DNA of 64,000 bases from positions 30,627 through 94,626 of the forward strand of contig CAJQIZ010000004.1 of assembly GCA_905478555.1 (NCBI GenBank). Direction: 5' to 3'. A program made the position numbers and the translations under genes. Below, piece after piece: positions 50,385-59,843 of the stretch (position 1 is the stretch's first letter; every line of letters begins with the position of its first letter). The DNA is from an uncultured Flavobacteriales bacterium (GTDB taxonomy: Bacteria > Bacteroidota > Bacteroidia > Flavobacteriales > BACL11). Below the pieces are notes generated by a model. The model was not told the origin of the DNA. It saw only the letters and a program-made list of their open reading frames with translations, and made no database searches.

Positions 50385-51642
50385 AAAAATATTTTATATA
50401 CTAGTACAATGTATGTTTGTACTGAATATTTCTGCACAACAAACTACCCTTTTTATGGGTGGAATTGCCCATTTAGGAAATGGAAAGATAATTGAAAATT
50501 CGGTAATTGTAGTGAAGGATGGGGAATTTGATTTGGTAGCAGATGCTAGCCGAATCCGTATTGACCCCTCTGCATTTGACACCATTATTCGTGTTTATGG
50601 AAAGCATATTTATCCATCTTTTATATCACCCAATACTACCCTAGGAATTACAGAGATAGATGCTGTAAGAGCCACAAAAGATTATGATGAAGTTGGTGAA
50701 TTTAATCCAAATGTAAGATCATTGATTGCCTTCAATACCGACTCTAAGTTATTAAAAACTGTCAGAACAAATGGAGTTCTAATTACACAAGCTTGCCCAA
50801 GAGGTGGTATTATCTCAGGGTCTTCTTCTGTTATGCATTTAGATGGTTGGAATTGGGAAGACGCACAACTAAAAGCAGATGACGGAATTCATCTTAATTG
50901 GCCTTCATCTTACCATACTTCTGGTTGGTGGGCCGAACCTGGGAGTACTTCCAAAAATAAGAACTATGAAAACGGAGTAAATAAAATTAAAACCTATTTT
51001 GAAATAGCAAAAGCATATTCTAAATACAATACTGAAATGGATTTGGAATTAGAAGCAACAAAAGGACTCTTTGACGGAAGTAGAAACTTATACATTCATG
51101 CAGATTACGCAAAAGAAATTAGAGAATCTGTGCGGTTTTTTAAAGAATTAGGAATTGAAAAAATTGTAATAGTTGGAGGTAAAGACGCCCTAAACGCTAT
51201 TCTTGTTCTACAAGAATTTAAGATTCCTCTCATTTTAGAAAGAGTACATTCTCTACCAGTAAATGAAGATGCGGCTATTGACCAATTCTTTACTCTACCC
51301 TCACAATTACAAGCAAAAGGAATTTTATTTTGTTTGGCCTACAATGGAGATATGGAAGCGATGGGGACCAGAAACCTTCCCTTTACAGCAGGTACTGCTG
51401 TATCTTACGGAATGGAAATGGAAGATGCTATTTCTGCTATAAGTTTAAATACTGCTATTATTCTAGGAATTGATAACAAAGTGGGTAGTATTGAAAAAGG
51501 AAAAGACGCTACTTTCTTTATTAGTAGTGGAGACGCTCTGGATATGAGAACAAACAATGTAGAAATAGCTTATATAAAAGGACATCCTGTAGATTTAAAC
51601 AACCACCAAAAAGAACTTTTCGAAAAATATAAGGATAGGTAG
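50377..51642 (+). CDS. Amidohydrolase-like protein lacking the HxH motif
   Basis: YGKHIYPSFISPNTTLGITEIDAVRA; C-term LGIDNKVGSIEKGKDATFFI. Confidence 0.82.
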   Translation: MNKKIFYILVQCMFVLNISAQQTTLFMGGIAHLGNGKIIENSVIVVKDGEFDLVADASRIRIDPSAFDTIIRVYGKHIYPSFISPNTTLGITEIDAVRATKDYDEVGEFNPNVRSLIAFNTDSKLLKTVRTNGVLITQACPRGGIISGSSSVMHLDGWNWEDAQLKADDGIHLNWPSSYHTSGWWAEPGSTSKNKNYENGVNKIKTYFEIAKAYSKYNTEMDLELEATKGLFDGSRNLYIHADYAKEIRESVRFFKELGIEKIVIVGGKDALNAILVLQEFKIPLILERVHSLPVNEDAAIDQFFTLPSQLQAKGILFCLAYNGDMEAMGTRNLPFTAGTAVSYGMEMEDAISAISLNTAIILGIDNKVGSIEKGKDATFFISSGDALDMRTNNVEIAYIKGHPVDLNNHQKELFEKYKDR

Positions 51643-51668
51643 TTCCTAGAGCAATATTTTAAATAACA

Positions 51669-51692
51669 AAAACCCCACCTAAAAGGTGAGGT
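51669..51692 (-). terminator. Terminator downstream of tRNA-CAU (minus strand)
   Basis: Minus-strand CCTCACCTTTTAGGTGGGGTTTTTG hairpin plus T-tract. Confidence 0.75.
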
Positions 51693-51696
51693 CTTG

Positions 51697-51770
51697 TGGG
51701 CCCAGTTGGGCTTGAACCAACGACCCCTTGATTATGAGTCAAGTGCTCTAACCAGCTGAGCTATGGGCCC
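51697..51770 (-). tRNA. tRNA with CAU anticodon, most like tRNA-Ile2 (otherwise tRNA-Met)
   Basis: GGGCCCATAGCTCAGCTGGTTAGAGCACTTGACTCATAATCAAGGGGTCGTTGGTTCAAGCCCAACTGGGCCCA; GACTCATAATC arm as in E. coli Ile2. Confidence 0.93.
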
Positions 51771-51827
51771 CGAAAAATTCGTGATGCAAATCTATTAAAA
51801 TGATTTAATATTTTACACTTTTGCAAG

Positions 51828-52448
51828 ATGAAAAAAATAAAATCTATTATTTTTGATTTAGGAGCAGTATTACTCAATATATCTTATCAAAAAACCATTG
51901 AAGAATTCGATAAATTAGGAATAAAAAACTCTTCTACATTCTATTCTAAAAAATTACAAACTAATATTTTTAATCTTTTAGAAACAGGGGAGATATCAGA
52001 ATCTGATTTTATTAAGGAAATACAAAAACATTGTACAGAAGCAACTAACACACAAATTCTATACGCTTGGAATGCCATGCTTCTAGATTTACCACAGCAT
52101 AGATTGCAATTATTAAAACAATTGAAAACAGAATATAACATCTATTTACTATCCAACACTAACAAAATACATATAAGCGAATTTGAAAATAAATTAGGAA
52201 AGGAACAATACAACGAATTCTATCAATTATTCGACAAAGTATATTATTCTCATGAAATCGGATGCAGAAAACCAAATGCAGAAGCCTTTGAAATAATTAT
52301 AAATGAAAATAATTTAATATCAGAAGAAGTTTTATTTATTGATGATTCTCCTCAACATATTGAAGGAGCTAAAAAATTAGGAATAAAAACATATCATTTA
52401 TTAGATGATGAGGATGTTATTACTTTATTTCCTGGCAAAGTTCGATAA
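51828..52448 (+). CDS. HAD family hydrolase
   Basis: SIIFDLGAVLLNI, YLLSNTNKIH, CRKPNAEAFEIII, EEVLFIDDSPQHIEGAKKLG. Confidence 0.92.
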   Translation: MKKIKSIIFDLGAVLLNISYQKTIEEFDKLGIKNSSTFYSKKLQTNIFNLLETGEISESDFIKEIQKHCTEATNTQILYAWNAMLLDLPQHRLQLLKQLKTEYNIYLLSNTNKIHISEFENKLGKEQYNEFYQLFDKVYYSHEIGCRKPNAEAFEIIINENNLISEEVLFIDDSPQHIEGAKKLGIKTYHLLDDEDVITLFPGKVR

Positions 52449-52821
52449 GTACTCCATTAGTATCTTTTGGATGTAAAAAACATATTAGTTTATTATCGGC
52501 CCCTTTTTTAGGTTTATCATTTAAAATACGAATACCTTCCTTCTGCAATCGATATATTTCTTTTTCAATATTTTCTACATCAAAAGCAATGTGGTGCATG
52601 CTTTCTTTATTATTCGATAAGTATTTTGAAATAGCACTATCTGTGTTTGTTGCAGAAACTAACTCTATTTTATTTTCTCCTATTTGGAAAAAAGTAGTAA
52701 CCACTCCCTCCGATTCTACTTTTTCAGACTTATAACTCGCCTTACCAAAAATTTTCTGAAATACTTTGTTAGATGCATCAATATCTGAAACGGCTATCCC
52801 AATATGCTCTATTTTCCTCAT
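52420..52821 (-). CDS. mce: Methylmalonyl-CoA epimerase
   Basis: RKIEHIGIAVSDIDASNKVFQKIFG, MHHIAFDVENIEKEI. Confidence 0.92.
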   Translation of the reverse strand: MRKIEHIGIAVSDIDASNKVFQKIFGKASYKSEKVESEGVVTTFFQIGENKIELVSATNTDSAISKYLSNNKESMHHIAFDVENIEKEIYRLQKEGIRILNDKPKKGADNKLICFLHPKDTNGVLIELCQEIK

Positions 52822-52827
52822 AATAAG

Positions 52828-53724
52828 TTAGTATTTCATGCTGTTAGGAATTCTAACAGACATAGTAATCTCATGAGTACCTAATTGGTATTGACTAATT
52901 TCTCCAAAGTAATGATCGAAAGAATAAGCGAATTGCATTTTATCAGAGTTGGTACCGACAGAAAATGCTAAAGAAGAATTAGATCTAGCAGAAAGTCCAG
53001 TCCAGATTTGGTCCATATAAAAAACACGAGTACTAAAATTATATTCTGCATTTCCGTTTTCTCTATGTCTTATTAATACAGATGGCTCTAAATACCAATC
53101 TCTATCTAACTTAATCTTATATCCTGCCATTCCATAATATAATCGCTCTTCTATATTTGTACTCAAACCATCTCCCACTTCTTTATTAAAAGAAGATTGC
53201 AACATATTTATAACAGAATACCCTATATACATATCTTCATTATAGATGTAAATCCCAGAACTTGCATCTCCTAAAAAATCGTCATAAGATTGATCGCTAT
53301 AAGCAGGATCCCATCCTGGAGGTAAATCTCCGGTTTCAAAATCTAAATAATAGTACATTGCTTTTGCTGCAATACCGAAAGATATATTTGCTCCATTCGC
53401 ATTTAACGGAACATGATAAGCATAATTAATTTGTAAGTTAGTTTGATTAGAAGGACCCGTTCTATCGTATTCTAAATAACCACCCATTCCAGATCTGTTA
53501 TTTAACGCCCCATGCAAACTTACATTTGCAGAAAGTGGAGCTCCTTCAAATCCAAGCCATTGTTGTCTGCTCTGAACTGTAAACTGATTATAACTTTTAC
53601 TACCTGAAATAGCTGGGTTATATATAACATTATTAGTGAAATATTGCGAGAACATTATTGCTTGTTGAGACTTTACAGAAACAAAAGACAAGATTAATAT
53701 CGATATTATTATTACTTTCTTCAT
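52828..53724 (-). CDS. PorP/SprF family type IX secretion system membrane protein
   Basis: QQAIMFSQYFTNNVIYNPAISGSKSYNQFTVQSRQQWLGFEGAPLSANVSLHG. Confidence 0.93.
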   Translation of the reverse strand: MKKVIIISILILSFVSVKSQQAIMFSQYFTNNVIYNPAISGSKSYNQFTVQSRQQWLGFEGAPLSANVSLHGALNNRSGMGGYLEYDRTGPSNQTNLQINYAYHVPLNANGANISFGIAAKAMYYYLDFETGDLPPGWDPAYSDQSYDDFLGDASSGIYIYNEDMYIGYSVINMLQSSFNKEVGDGLSTNIEERLYYGMAGYKIKLDRDWYLEPSVLIRHRENGNAEYNFSTRVFYMDQIWTGLSARSNSSLAFSVGTNSDKMQFAYSFDHYFGEISQYQLGTHEITMSVRIPNSMKY

Positions 53725-54803
53725 TATCTAACTATTGTTAAAGTTCCTTTAAGTACTTCCTCTTCTAATTCTAAATTTAATACAAAGTAATAAGTAGAAG
53801 AAGGTAATCTTCTACCATCAGTTGAAAAGCCATTAAAAGCTACTCCCTCCGCATTAATATAATTTCTTCTTCTAAATACTATATTACCCATTCTATCATA
53901 CACTTCAACTAGTGCTTCAGGGTATAAATGAATATTCTCTATTTCCCAATAATCATGAATACCATCTTCATTTGGAGAGAACACTTTGTATATATTAATA
54001 CATATTTTCGGATCATCAGCAATAGTTATAGAATCTGACGTGATACAACCAAATGTATCTTTAATACTTACGCTATATGTTCCTGGATACAAGTTTTCAA
54101 TTTTACTTGAATTCTCATCTAAAAATTCTTGTCCATTATTCCAAATAAACACATAAGGAGAAGTTCCGTTTGATACAAATACAGATGCAGTACCACTATT
54201 ATCATCTTTACAAATTACATCATCATTATACATAAATGTTTGCAAAGATTCTACTGCCTTTACTGTAATGTACTCATTTTTCTGGCAACCGTTTGCATCT
54301 GTAATACTTAACACATAGGCAGTTATAGAGGGGGCAACATTAGTTGTATTTCGGGCAGTATCTCCTGTTTGAATCCAAAGGGTGGAGTAAGGTCTGGTAC
54401 CACCAATAATAGTAGTGTAAATATCTGCAGAATCTGTTGAGGAACACATGTTTTTTAATACAAAATTAGCAGTTATTTCTATAGTTTCTTCTATCCAAAT
54501 GGTATCCGAAATAGAGCAAATTTCAGTTGATGTTGGATCTCCCGGAACAAAATACTCTACAATATTTAAAACATAAGCTCCCGCTTGTAAATTATTAAGT
54601 GAAGAATTTATAGAAGTAGAACCATCAGGAAAAATCCAAGAAAAAATAGAATTGCTGTTAGAGATATTAATCTCTATTTCTCCTGTATCGTCGCCATAAC
54701 AATCAACATGAGTAACATTTATCAGGTTATAAGAACATTGTGAAAATGCAATAGTATTTAATAATACAACTGACAAGAATGTAAATAGTATGTTTTTTTT
54801 CAT
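53724..54803 (-). CDS. Secreted protein with gliding-motility-associated (CHU_C-type) C-terminal domain
   Basis: VFSPNEDGIHDYWEIENIHLYPEALVEVYDRMGNIVFRRR...TYYFVLNLELEEEVLKGTLTIVR; start reassigned from 54929 to MKKNILFTFLS. Confidence 0.9.
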   Translation of the reverse strand: MKKNILFTFLSVVLLNTIAFSQCSYNLINVTHVDCYGDDTGEIEINISNSNSIFSWIFPDGSTSINSSLNNLQAGAYVLNIVEYFVPGDPTSTEICSISDTIWIEETIEITANFVLKNMCSSTDSADIYTTIIGGTRPYSTLWIQTGDTARNTTNVAPSITAYVLSITDANGCQKNEYITVKAVESLQTFMYNDDVICKDDNSGTASVFVSNGTSPYVFIWNNGQEFLDENSSKIENLYPGTYSVSIKDTFGCITSDSITIADDPKICINIYKVFSPNEDGIHDYWEIENIHLYPEALVEVYDRMGNIVFRRRNYINAEGVAFNGFSTDGRRLPSSTYYFVLNLELEEEVLKGTLTIVR

Positions 54804-54864
54804 AGAAAATTTGATTCCTGCAAATATATAAAAAAAGCCCATAATAATACGGGCTTCTAATTTG

Positions 54865-54935
54865 AGGTATCGAGCGGATTCGAACCGCTGTAGATGGTGT
54901 TGCAGACCACTGCCTAGCCACTCGGCCACGATACC
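54865..54935 (-). tRNA. tRNA-Cys(GCA)
   Basis: GGTATCGTGGCCGAGTGGCTAGGCAGTGGTCTGCAACACCATCTACAGCGGTTCGAATCCGCTCGATACCT. Confidence 0.95.
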
Positions 54936-54982
54936 TTGTTTTTGGGATTACAAATATAGAACTATTTTTAATTTACAGAAGA

Positions 54983-55546
54983 TTATCTTCTATTAAAATC
55001 GTTCATAGTTCGGTTTATACCAATTGCAGAAAAAGACTGAATCATTTTAACTACAAAATCTAGCTTATCATCTAGTAAATCTTCCTGTTCGGCAGTCCAT
55101 TTCCCTAAAACAAAATCGGACTGACTACCTTTACTAAACTCAGAACCTACCCCGAATTTAATTCTTGGGAAAGAAGTATTTCCTAAAACCTTAATAATAT
55201 CTTTTAAACCATTATGCCCACCATCCGAACCTTTTGCTCTCATTCTAATAGTGTTAAATGGTAATGCTATATCATCCGTAACAACTAAGATATTCTCCGT
55301 TTTAATCTTTTCCTTTTGCATCCAATAATTTACTGCTTTTCCACTTAAATTCATAAATGTATTGGGCTTAATCAGCAATAATTGTCTTCCTTTAAATTTT
55401 ACATTTGCAACATCTGCTAATTTATCGGTAAAAAATGAAGTGTTGGACAAGCTCACTAGCCTATCCAACACTTTAAATCCTATATTATGACGAGTATTTT
55501 CATACTCTTCACCAGGGTTACCTAATCCTATGATTAAGTATTTCAT
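54983..55546 (-). CDS. pth: Peptidyl-tRNA hydrolase
   Basis: YLIIGLGNPGEEYENTRHNIGFKVLD, LLIKPNTFMNLSG, GSDGGHNGLKDI. Confidence 0.96.
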   Translation of the reverse strand: MKYLIIGLGNPGEEYENTRHNIGFKVLDRLVSLSNTSFFTDKLADVANVKFKGRQLLLIKPNTFMNLSGKAVNYWMQKEKIKTENILVVTDDIALPFNTIRMRAKGSDGGHNGLKDIIKVLGNTSFPRIKFGVGSEFSKGSQSDFVLGKWTAEQEDLLDDKLDFVVKMIQSFSAIGINRTMNDFNRR

Positions 55547-55548
55547 TT

Positions 55549-56184
55549 TTACTCAGCAACTGGAGTTTCTGCAGTAGCATCTCCTTCAGCAGATTCGCTC
55601 TCCTCACCTTCTTCACCTTCTTCTTCATCAGTTTCAACAGCACCTCTTGACATCTTAACTCCTACAACAACAGATGAATCTGGAGCTAAAAACTCACAAC
55701 CTTCTAAATTAATATCTTTTATATAAATAAATTGACCGATTTTAACATCTTCAATATTAATTTCGATTGCATTTGGTAAATTTGCAGGAAGACCTCTCGT
55801 GATAATTTTTCTTCTTCTAAACATTAAGTTACCACCGTCTCTAACTCCGATAGCTAATCCGTTAAGAATTACAGGAAGAGATACAGTAATTGATTTACCG
55901 TCTGTAATTTCAAGAAAATCGATATGTAATATTTTATCAGTTACTGGATGGAACTGAATGTCTTGCATAATTGCTTTTACTTTAGATCCTTCAATGTCTA
56001 ATTCTACAATAAATACATCTGGAGTATACACGAGTTTCCTAAAGTCATTTTCATGAGCATGGAAAGCCACTTGCTTTTCTCCCCCGTAAAGCACACATGG
56101 AACTTTACCCTGATTTCTTAACGCTCGAGTGCTAGTTTTCCCAACATTCTCTCTTTGTTTCACGCTAATTGCTAGTGTTTTCAT
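55549..56184 (-). CDS. rplY: 50S ribosomal protein L25 (Ctc)
   Basis: RALRNQGKVPCVLYGGEKQVAFHA, acidic C-terminal tail; adjacent to pth and prs. Confidence 0.93.
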   Translation of the reverse strand: MKTLAISVKQRENVGKTSTRALRNQGKVPCVLYGGEKQVAFHAHENDFRKLVYTPDVFIVELDIEGSKVKAIMQDIQFHPVTDKILHIDFLEITDGKSITVSLPVILNGLAIGVRDGGNLMFRRRKIITRGLPANLPNAIEINIEDVKIGQFIYIKDINLEGCEFLAPDSSVVVGVKMSRGAVETDEEEGEEGEESESAEGDATAETPVAE

Positions 56185-56218
56185 TTTTTTAAATTTGGTT
56201 TATAATTAATTTGATTGT

Positions 56219-57157
56219 TTATTGATTAGATTTCCAAGTAGCGGAAATAGATTCGTTATTTACTACTGATTTTATTGTAGATGCAAAAAAGTCAGCTACC
56301 GATATTTCTCTCACTTTAGTACTTTTATGTTTCTTTGGGATAGTATTTGTTATTACTAATTCCGCTATTTTAGAATTATCTAATTTTTGATATGCATCTT
56401 TTGATAATATACCATGTGTACAATACGCTCTTACAGAAGAGGCTCCATTTCTTATCATAAGATCAGCTGCTTTGGTAAGTGTACCAGCAGTATCTACCAT
56501 ATCATCAATTATTACTACATCTTTTCCTTTTACATCACCAAGTACTTTCATGTCTCCAATAAAATTGGCTTTTTTCCTTTCTTTATAACAAATAACTACA
56601 CCGCAATCTATTATTTTAGCGTAGGCATTTGCTCTTTTTGATCCTCCCATATCAGGTGAGGCTATAATTAAATTCTTTAAATTTAATTTATTGATATCTT
56701 CCACAAAAAGTTCAGAAGCATACAAATGATCTACAGGAACCTCAAAAAATCCTTGAATTTGATCAGCATGTAAATCGATTGTCATTATTCTATCTACCCC
56801 TGCAGCAGAAAGTAAGTTAGCTACTAATTTAGCTCCTATCGGAACTCTTGGTTTTCCTTTTTTATCCTGACGAGCATAACCAAAATAAGGCATTACAGCA
56901 ATTATATTTGCTGCTGATGCTCTTTTTGCTGCATCAATCATAAGTAACAATTCCATTAAATTATCAGAAGGAGGAGTGGTAGATTGTATTAAAAATACAT
57001 CTGCCCCACGAACAGTTTCTTCAAAAGATGGTTCAAATTCACCATCAGAGAACTCTACAATAGTAGAGGTAGATAACTGAACACCAAACGACTTAGCGAT
57101 TGCCTCTGCTAAATGTTTTGTATTACTTCCTGCGAAAAATTTAATTGGTTTGTTCAT
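56219..57157 (-). CDS. prs: Ribose-phosphate pyrophosphokinase
   Basis: FSDGEFEPSFEETVRGADVFLIQST, MPYFGYARQDKKGKPRVPI, VVIIDDMVDTAGTL. Confidence 0.97.
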   Translation of the reverse strand: MNKPIKFFAGSNTKHLAEAIAKSFGVQLSTSTIVEFSDGEFEPSFEETVRGADVFLIQSTTPPSDNLMELLLMIDAAKRASAANIIAVMPYFGYARQDKKGKPRVPIGAKLVANLLSAAGVDRIMTIDLHADQIQGFFEVPVDHLYASELFVEDINKLNLKNLIIASPDMGGSKRANAYAKIIDCGVVICYKERKKANFIGDMKVLGDVKGKDVVIIDDMVDTAGTLTKAADLMIRNGASSVRAYCTHGILSKDAYQKLDNSKIAELVITNTIPKKHKSTKVREISVADFFASTIKSVVNNESISATWKSNQ

Positions 57158-57274
57158 TGTTTTCCTTATTTAAAAAGGGGTGCAAATATAAAAAATTATC
57201 TGATAAAAATTAATTTTTATATCAAATCAATTTTAAGAGCAATTATATAGTACTTTTGTGGTCCGAAAACAAAT

Positions 57275-57356
57275 GCCCAGGTGGCGGAATTGGTAGACGC
57301 GTTGGTCTCAAACACCAATGGTGCAAACCGTGCCGGTTCGAGCCCGGCTCTGGGTA
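57275..57356 (+). tRNA. tRNA-Leu(CAA)
   Basis: gcccaggtggcggaattggtagacgcgttggtCTCAAACaccaa...gccggttcgagcccggctctgggta. Confidence 0.95.
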
Positions 57357-57358
57357 CA

Positions 57359-57389
57359 AAAAGCTCTCATTTTTATGAGGGCTTTTTTT
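57359..57389 (+). terminator. Terminator after tRNA-Leu
   Basis: aaaagctctcatttttatgagggctttttttatttt hairpin plus T-tract. Confidence 0.8.
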
Positions 57390-57408
57390 ATTTTATTATG
57401 TTTGCAGT

Positions 57409-58572
57409 ATGAGAAATAAAATACTATTATTGGGTTCGGGGGAACTAGGAAAGGAAGTAGTAATTGCTATGCAAAGATTAGGGCAATATATAATTGCGGT
57501 AGATAGTTATGAAAACGCACCAGCTATGCAAGTAGCAGATGAATTTGAAGTAATAAATATGTTAGATGGGGATCAACTAGACAGAATAGTGGACAAGCAC
57601 CGTCCTGATTTTATTGTACCAGAAGTAGAAAGCATCCGAACAGAACGATTTTACAATTATGAAAAGCAGGGGTACACAGTAATCCCTTCTGCAAAGGCGG
57701 CTAATTTTACTATGAACAGAAAAGCAATCCGTGATTTGGCAGCAATAGATTTAGGAATAAAAACTGCAAAATACAAATACGCTACTTCTTATGAGGAATT
57801 AAAAATAGGAGTAGATTTTACTGGAATGCCCTGCGTAGTAAAACCACTAATGTCATCTTCTGGAAAAGGACAATCGTTAATAAAGACCCAAGCGGACATT
57901 GAAAAAGCATGGAACTTTGCCATTAAGGGATCAAGAGGAGATTTGATGGAAGTAATAGTAGAAGCATTTATTGATTTTGATTATGAAATAACCCTTTTAA
58001 CCTTAACTCAAAATAATGGAAATACACTTTTTTGCCCTCCTACAGGACACAGACAAGAAAGAGGTGACTACCAAGAAAGTTGGCAACCAATGACTATGGA
58101 AGAAGCGCATTTGAAAGAATGTGAAGAAATAGCCGCTAAAGTAACCAAAGCACTTGGTGGTAGTGGAATTTGGGGTGTAGAGTTTTTTATTGGAAAAGAT
58201 GGAGTTTATTTTTCTGAACTCTCACCAAGACCACACGATACGGGAATGGTAACCTTAGCTGGAACACAAAATCTCACCCAATTTGAATTGCATGCCCGTG
58301 CTATTTTAGGAATTCCCGTTTTGGATATTCCATTAGTTCGAAATGGAGCATCTGCTGTTGTGTTAGCAGAAAATGAAAGTAATAATTTTCCTACTTTTAC
58401 AGGACTAGAAGAAGCTGCAACATTTAAAAATACCGATTTTAAGATTTTTGGGAAACCAACTACAAGACCTTACAGAAGAATGGCAGTTGCTTTATCTTAT
58501 GGAGAGGAAAGCACTAAAGAATTAGTAGAAAAGGCCAAAGAAGTGGCTGATAAAATAAAGATAGATAAATAA
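57409..58572 (+). CDS. purT: Formate-dependent phosphoribosylglycinamide formyltransferase
   Basis: [72 protein letters not shown]. Confidence 0.95.
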   Translation: MRNKILLLGSGELGKEVVIAMQRLGQYIIAVDSYENAPAMQVADEFEVINMLDGDQLDRIVDKHRPDFIVPEVESIRTERFYNYEKQGYTVIPSAKAANFTMNRKAIRDLAAIDLGIKTAKYKYATSYEELKIGVDFTGMPCVVKPLMSSSGKGQSLIKTQADIEKAWNFAIKGSRGDLMEVIVEAFIDFDYEITLLTLTQNNGNTLFCPPTGHRQERGDYQESWQPMTMEEAHLKECEEIAAKVTKALGGSGIWGVEFFIGKDGVYFSELSPRPHDTGMVTLAGTQNLTQFELHARAILGIPVLDIPLVRNGASAVVLAENESNNFPTFTGLEEAATFKNTDFKIFGKPTTRPYRRMAVALSYGEESTKELVEKAKEVADKIKIDK

Positions 58573-58607
58573 TAATTTCTATTATAGAGCAATTTTAGTT
58601 TGAGAGA

Positions 58608-58784
58608 TTGCCTAAACGATTTCCAAGTATAAGTGATGATGAAAATTTAGACTGGGATGAAATAATTTCTTTAATGGCTGTTACAGTTAGAGAGCTAGAC
58701 TTTAATCCAAAAAAGAAATACTGCTTATTTTATGATACTTTCGATGAGGCCTTTAAATCAGATAAAGATGATGATGAAAGTTAA
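58608..58784 (+). pseudogene. Short coding remnant without ATG start (acidic, about 59 codons)
   Basis: Open frame LPKRFPSISDDENLDWDEIISLMAVTVRELDFNPKKKYCLFYDTFDEAFKSDKDDDES*; only TTG available as start. Confidence 0.4.
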
Positions 58785-58802
58785 GGTTTTTTTGAATTAA
58801 TA

Positions 58803-59171
58803 ATGAAGCTCCATTTTAGCAGTAATCCAGATTTTAATAGTTTAACAACTGAAGAATCGGATGTATTCTATATTACAGGTATTACCACATTATACTGCAC
58901 AATCTGTAAAATGTGTGAGGAAGATATTCTCCAAGATGAATTAGTCGACATATTTCTTTCCGTTTTGAATGACGAGCACAATGCAAAATTTAAGGATGGA
59001 GATTTAATATGGGATATTATATCAGAAACCTTATTGGCTTTGGGAGTTGACCGAGAAAGTTATGAAGACGAAGAAAACCTTTGGAGGGATTTGTACTTAG
59101 TTAATTTCGATGATATTGCAGAATACTTAATTGACAATGATGTTTTTGACAATGACTACATTCCATCTTAA
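58803..59171 (+). CDS. Acidic hypothetical protein, 122 aa
   Basis: MKLHFSSNPDFNSLTTEESDVFYITGITTLYCTICKMCEEDIL...; intact ORF. Confidence 0.55.
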   Translation: MKLHFSSNPDFNSLTTEESDVFYITGITTLYCTICKMCEEDILQDELVDIFLSVLNDEHNAKFKDGDLIWDIISETLLALGVDRESYEDEENLWRDLYLVNFDDIAEYLIDNDVFDNDYIPS

Positions 59172-59218
59172 TAGAGGTATAGCAAAAGTACAGTTTAAAC
59201 AATAAAACAAAATCAATT

Positions 59219-59671
59219 ATGAACTTAGAAAATTATAACAATGACTTTTTGGCTTTGCCTGAAAACTTAAATTTAATTTGATATAATCCTGATTGGGCAA
59301 GATATTTATCGCTAAGGTATCAAAATAGCTTAGATTGTTCAGATGAGTATTCAAAGGTTAAAATAGATTTATTAAATAATCAAATCATTCCAATATACCC
59401 TAAAAGTGATGATTCCACTAAAAAGTGGTTTGGCTCTTGATAATCACCATTATCAAATGATAATAAAGAAACATATTTAAGTTCGATGCTCATGATTTAT
59501 TCAAATAATATTGATAATGATTATGGTGAGTGGCGAGTATTATGTCATGATACAATTAAAGGTTTAGATGATGGTAATTACCCTTAAGTTGTTAGTGACA
59601 GTAAATTAGATGAATTTTTTTCTGGTAGTTGGTTTTCTAAAATTCACTCATTTGTTAATCAAAACTTTTAA
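59219..59671 (+). pseudogene. Decayed gene: 150-codon frame with four in-frame stops
   Basis: MNLENYNNDFLALPENLNLI*YNPDWARYLSLRYQNSLDCSDEYSKVKIDLLNNQIIPIYPKSDDSTKKWFGS**SPLSNDNKETYLSSMLMIYSNNIDNDYGEWRVLCHDTIKGLDDGNYP*VVSDSKLDEFFSGSWFSKIHSFVNQNF*; stops at 59279, 59438, 59441, 59585. Confidence 0.7.
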
Positions 59672-59708
59672 AGATGAAATTAATTACCAATAACTAAATA
59701 AAACAAAA

Positions 59709-59783
59709 ATGTCAAGAGATTACACAAAATACAAATTATCAAGTTGGAAAAAAGGAATTATGTATAACTTTTATAGTAAATAA
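59709..59783 (+). pseudogene. Short N-terminal gene remnant (24 codons)
   Basis: MSRDYTKYKLSSWKKGIMYNFYSK*. Confidence 0.35.
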
Positions 59784-59808
59784 CTATGCAGAGTTATATA
59801 TTTTTTTG

Positions 59809-59816
59809 TATATTTG
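59809..59816 (+). promoter_or_regulatory. Candidate Bacteroidota -7 promoter element for the rhodopsin gene
   Basis: TATATTTG matches TAnnTTTG, 27 bp upstream of the ATG; no clear -33 TTG at ideal spacing. Confidence 0.4.
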
Positions 59817-59843
59817 CAATATATTAATTAAAAAAATAAAAAA

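Noticed and set aside
54804-54929. N-terminal extension MAEWLGSGLQHHLQRFESARYLKLEARII of the CHU_C protein
   Set aside because: It is translation of the tRNA-Cys gene; the real start is MKKNILFTFLS with a signal peptide at 54803. ORF 54727-54921 is rejected for the same reason.
59219-59671. Stop-codon recoding (UGA as Trp or a selenocysteine-like event)
   Set aside because: Two of the four stops are TAA, and TGA is used as a normal stop elsewhere (for example 36642-36644), so gene decay or sequence error is simpler.
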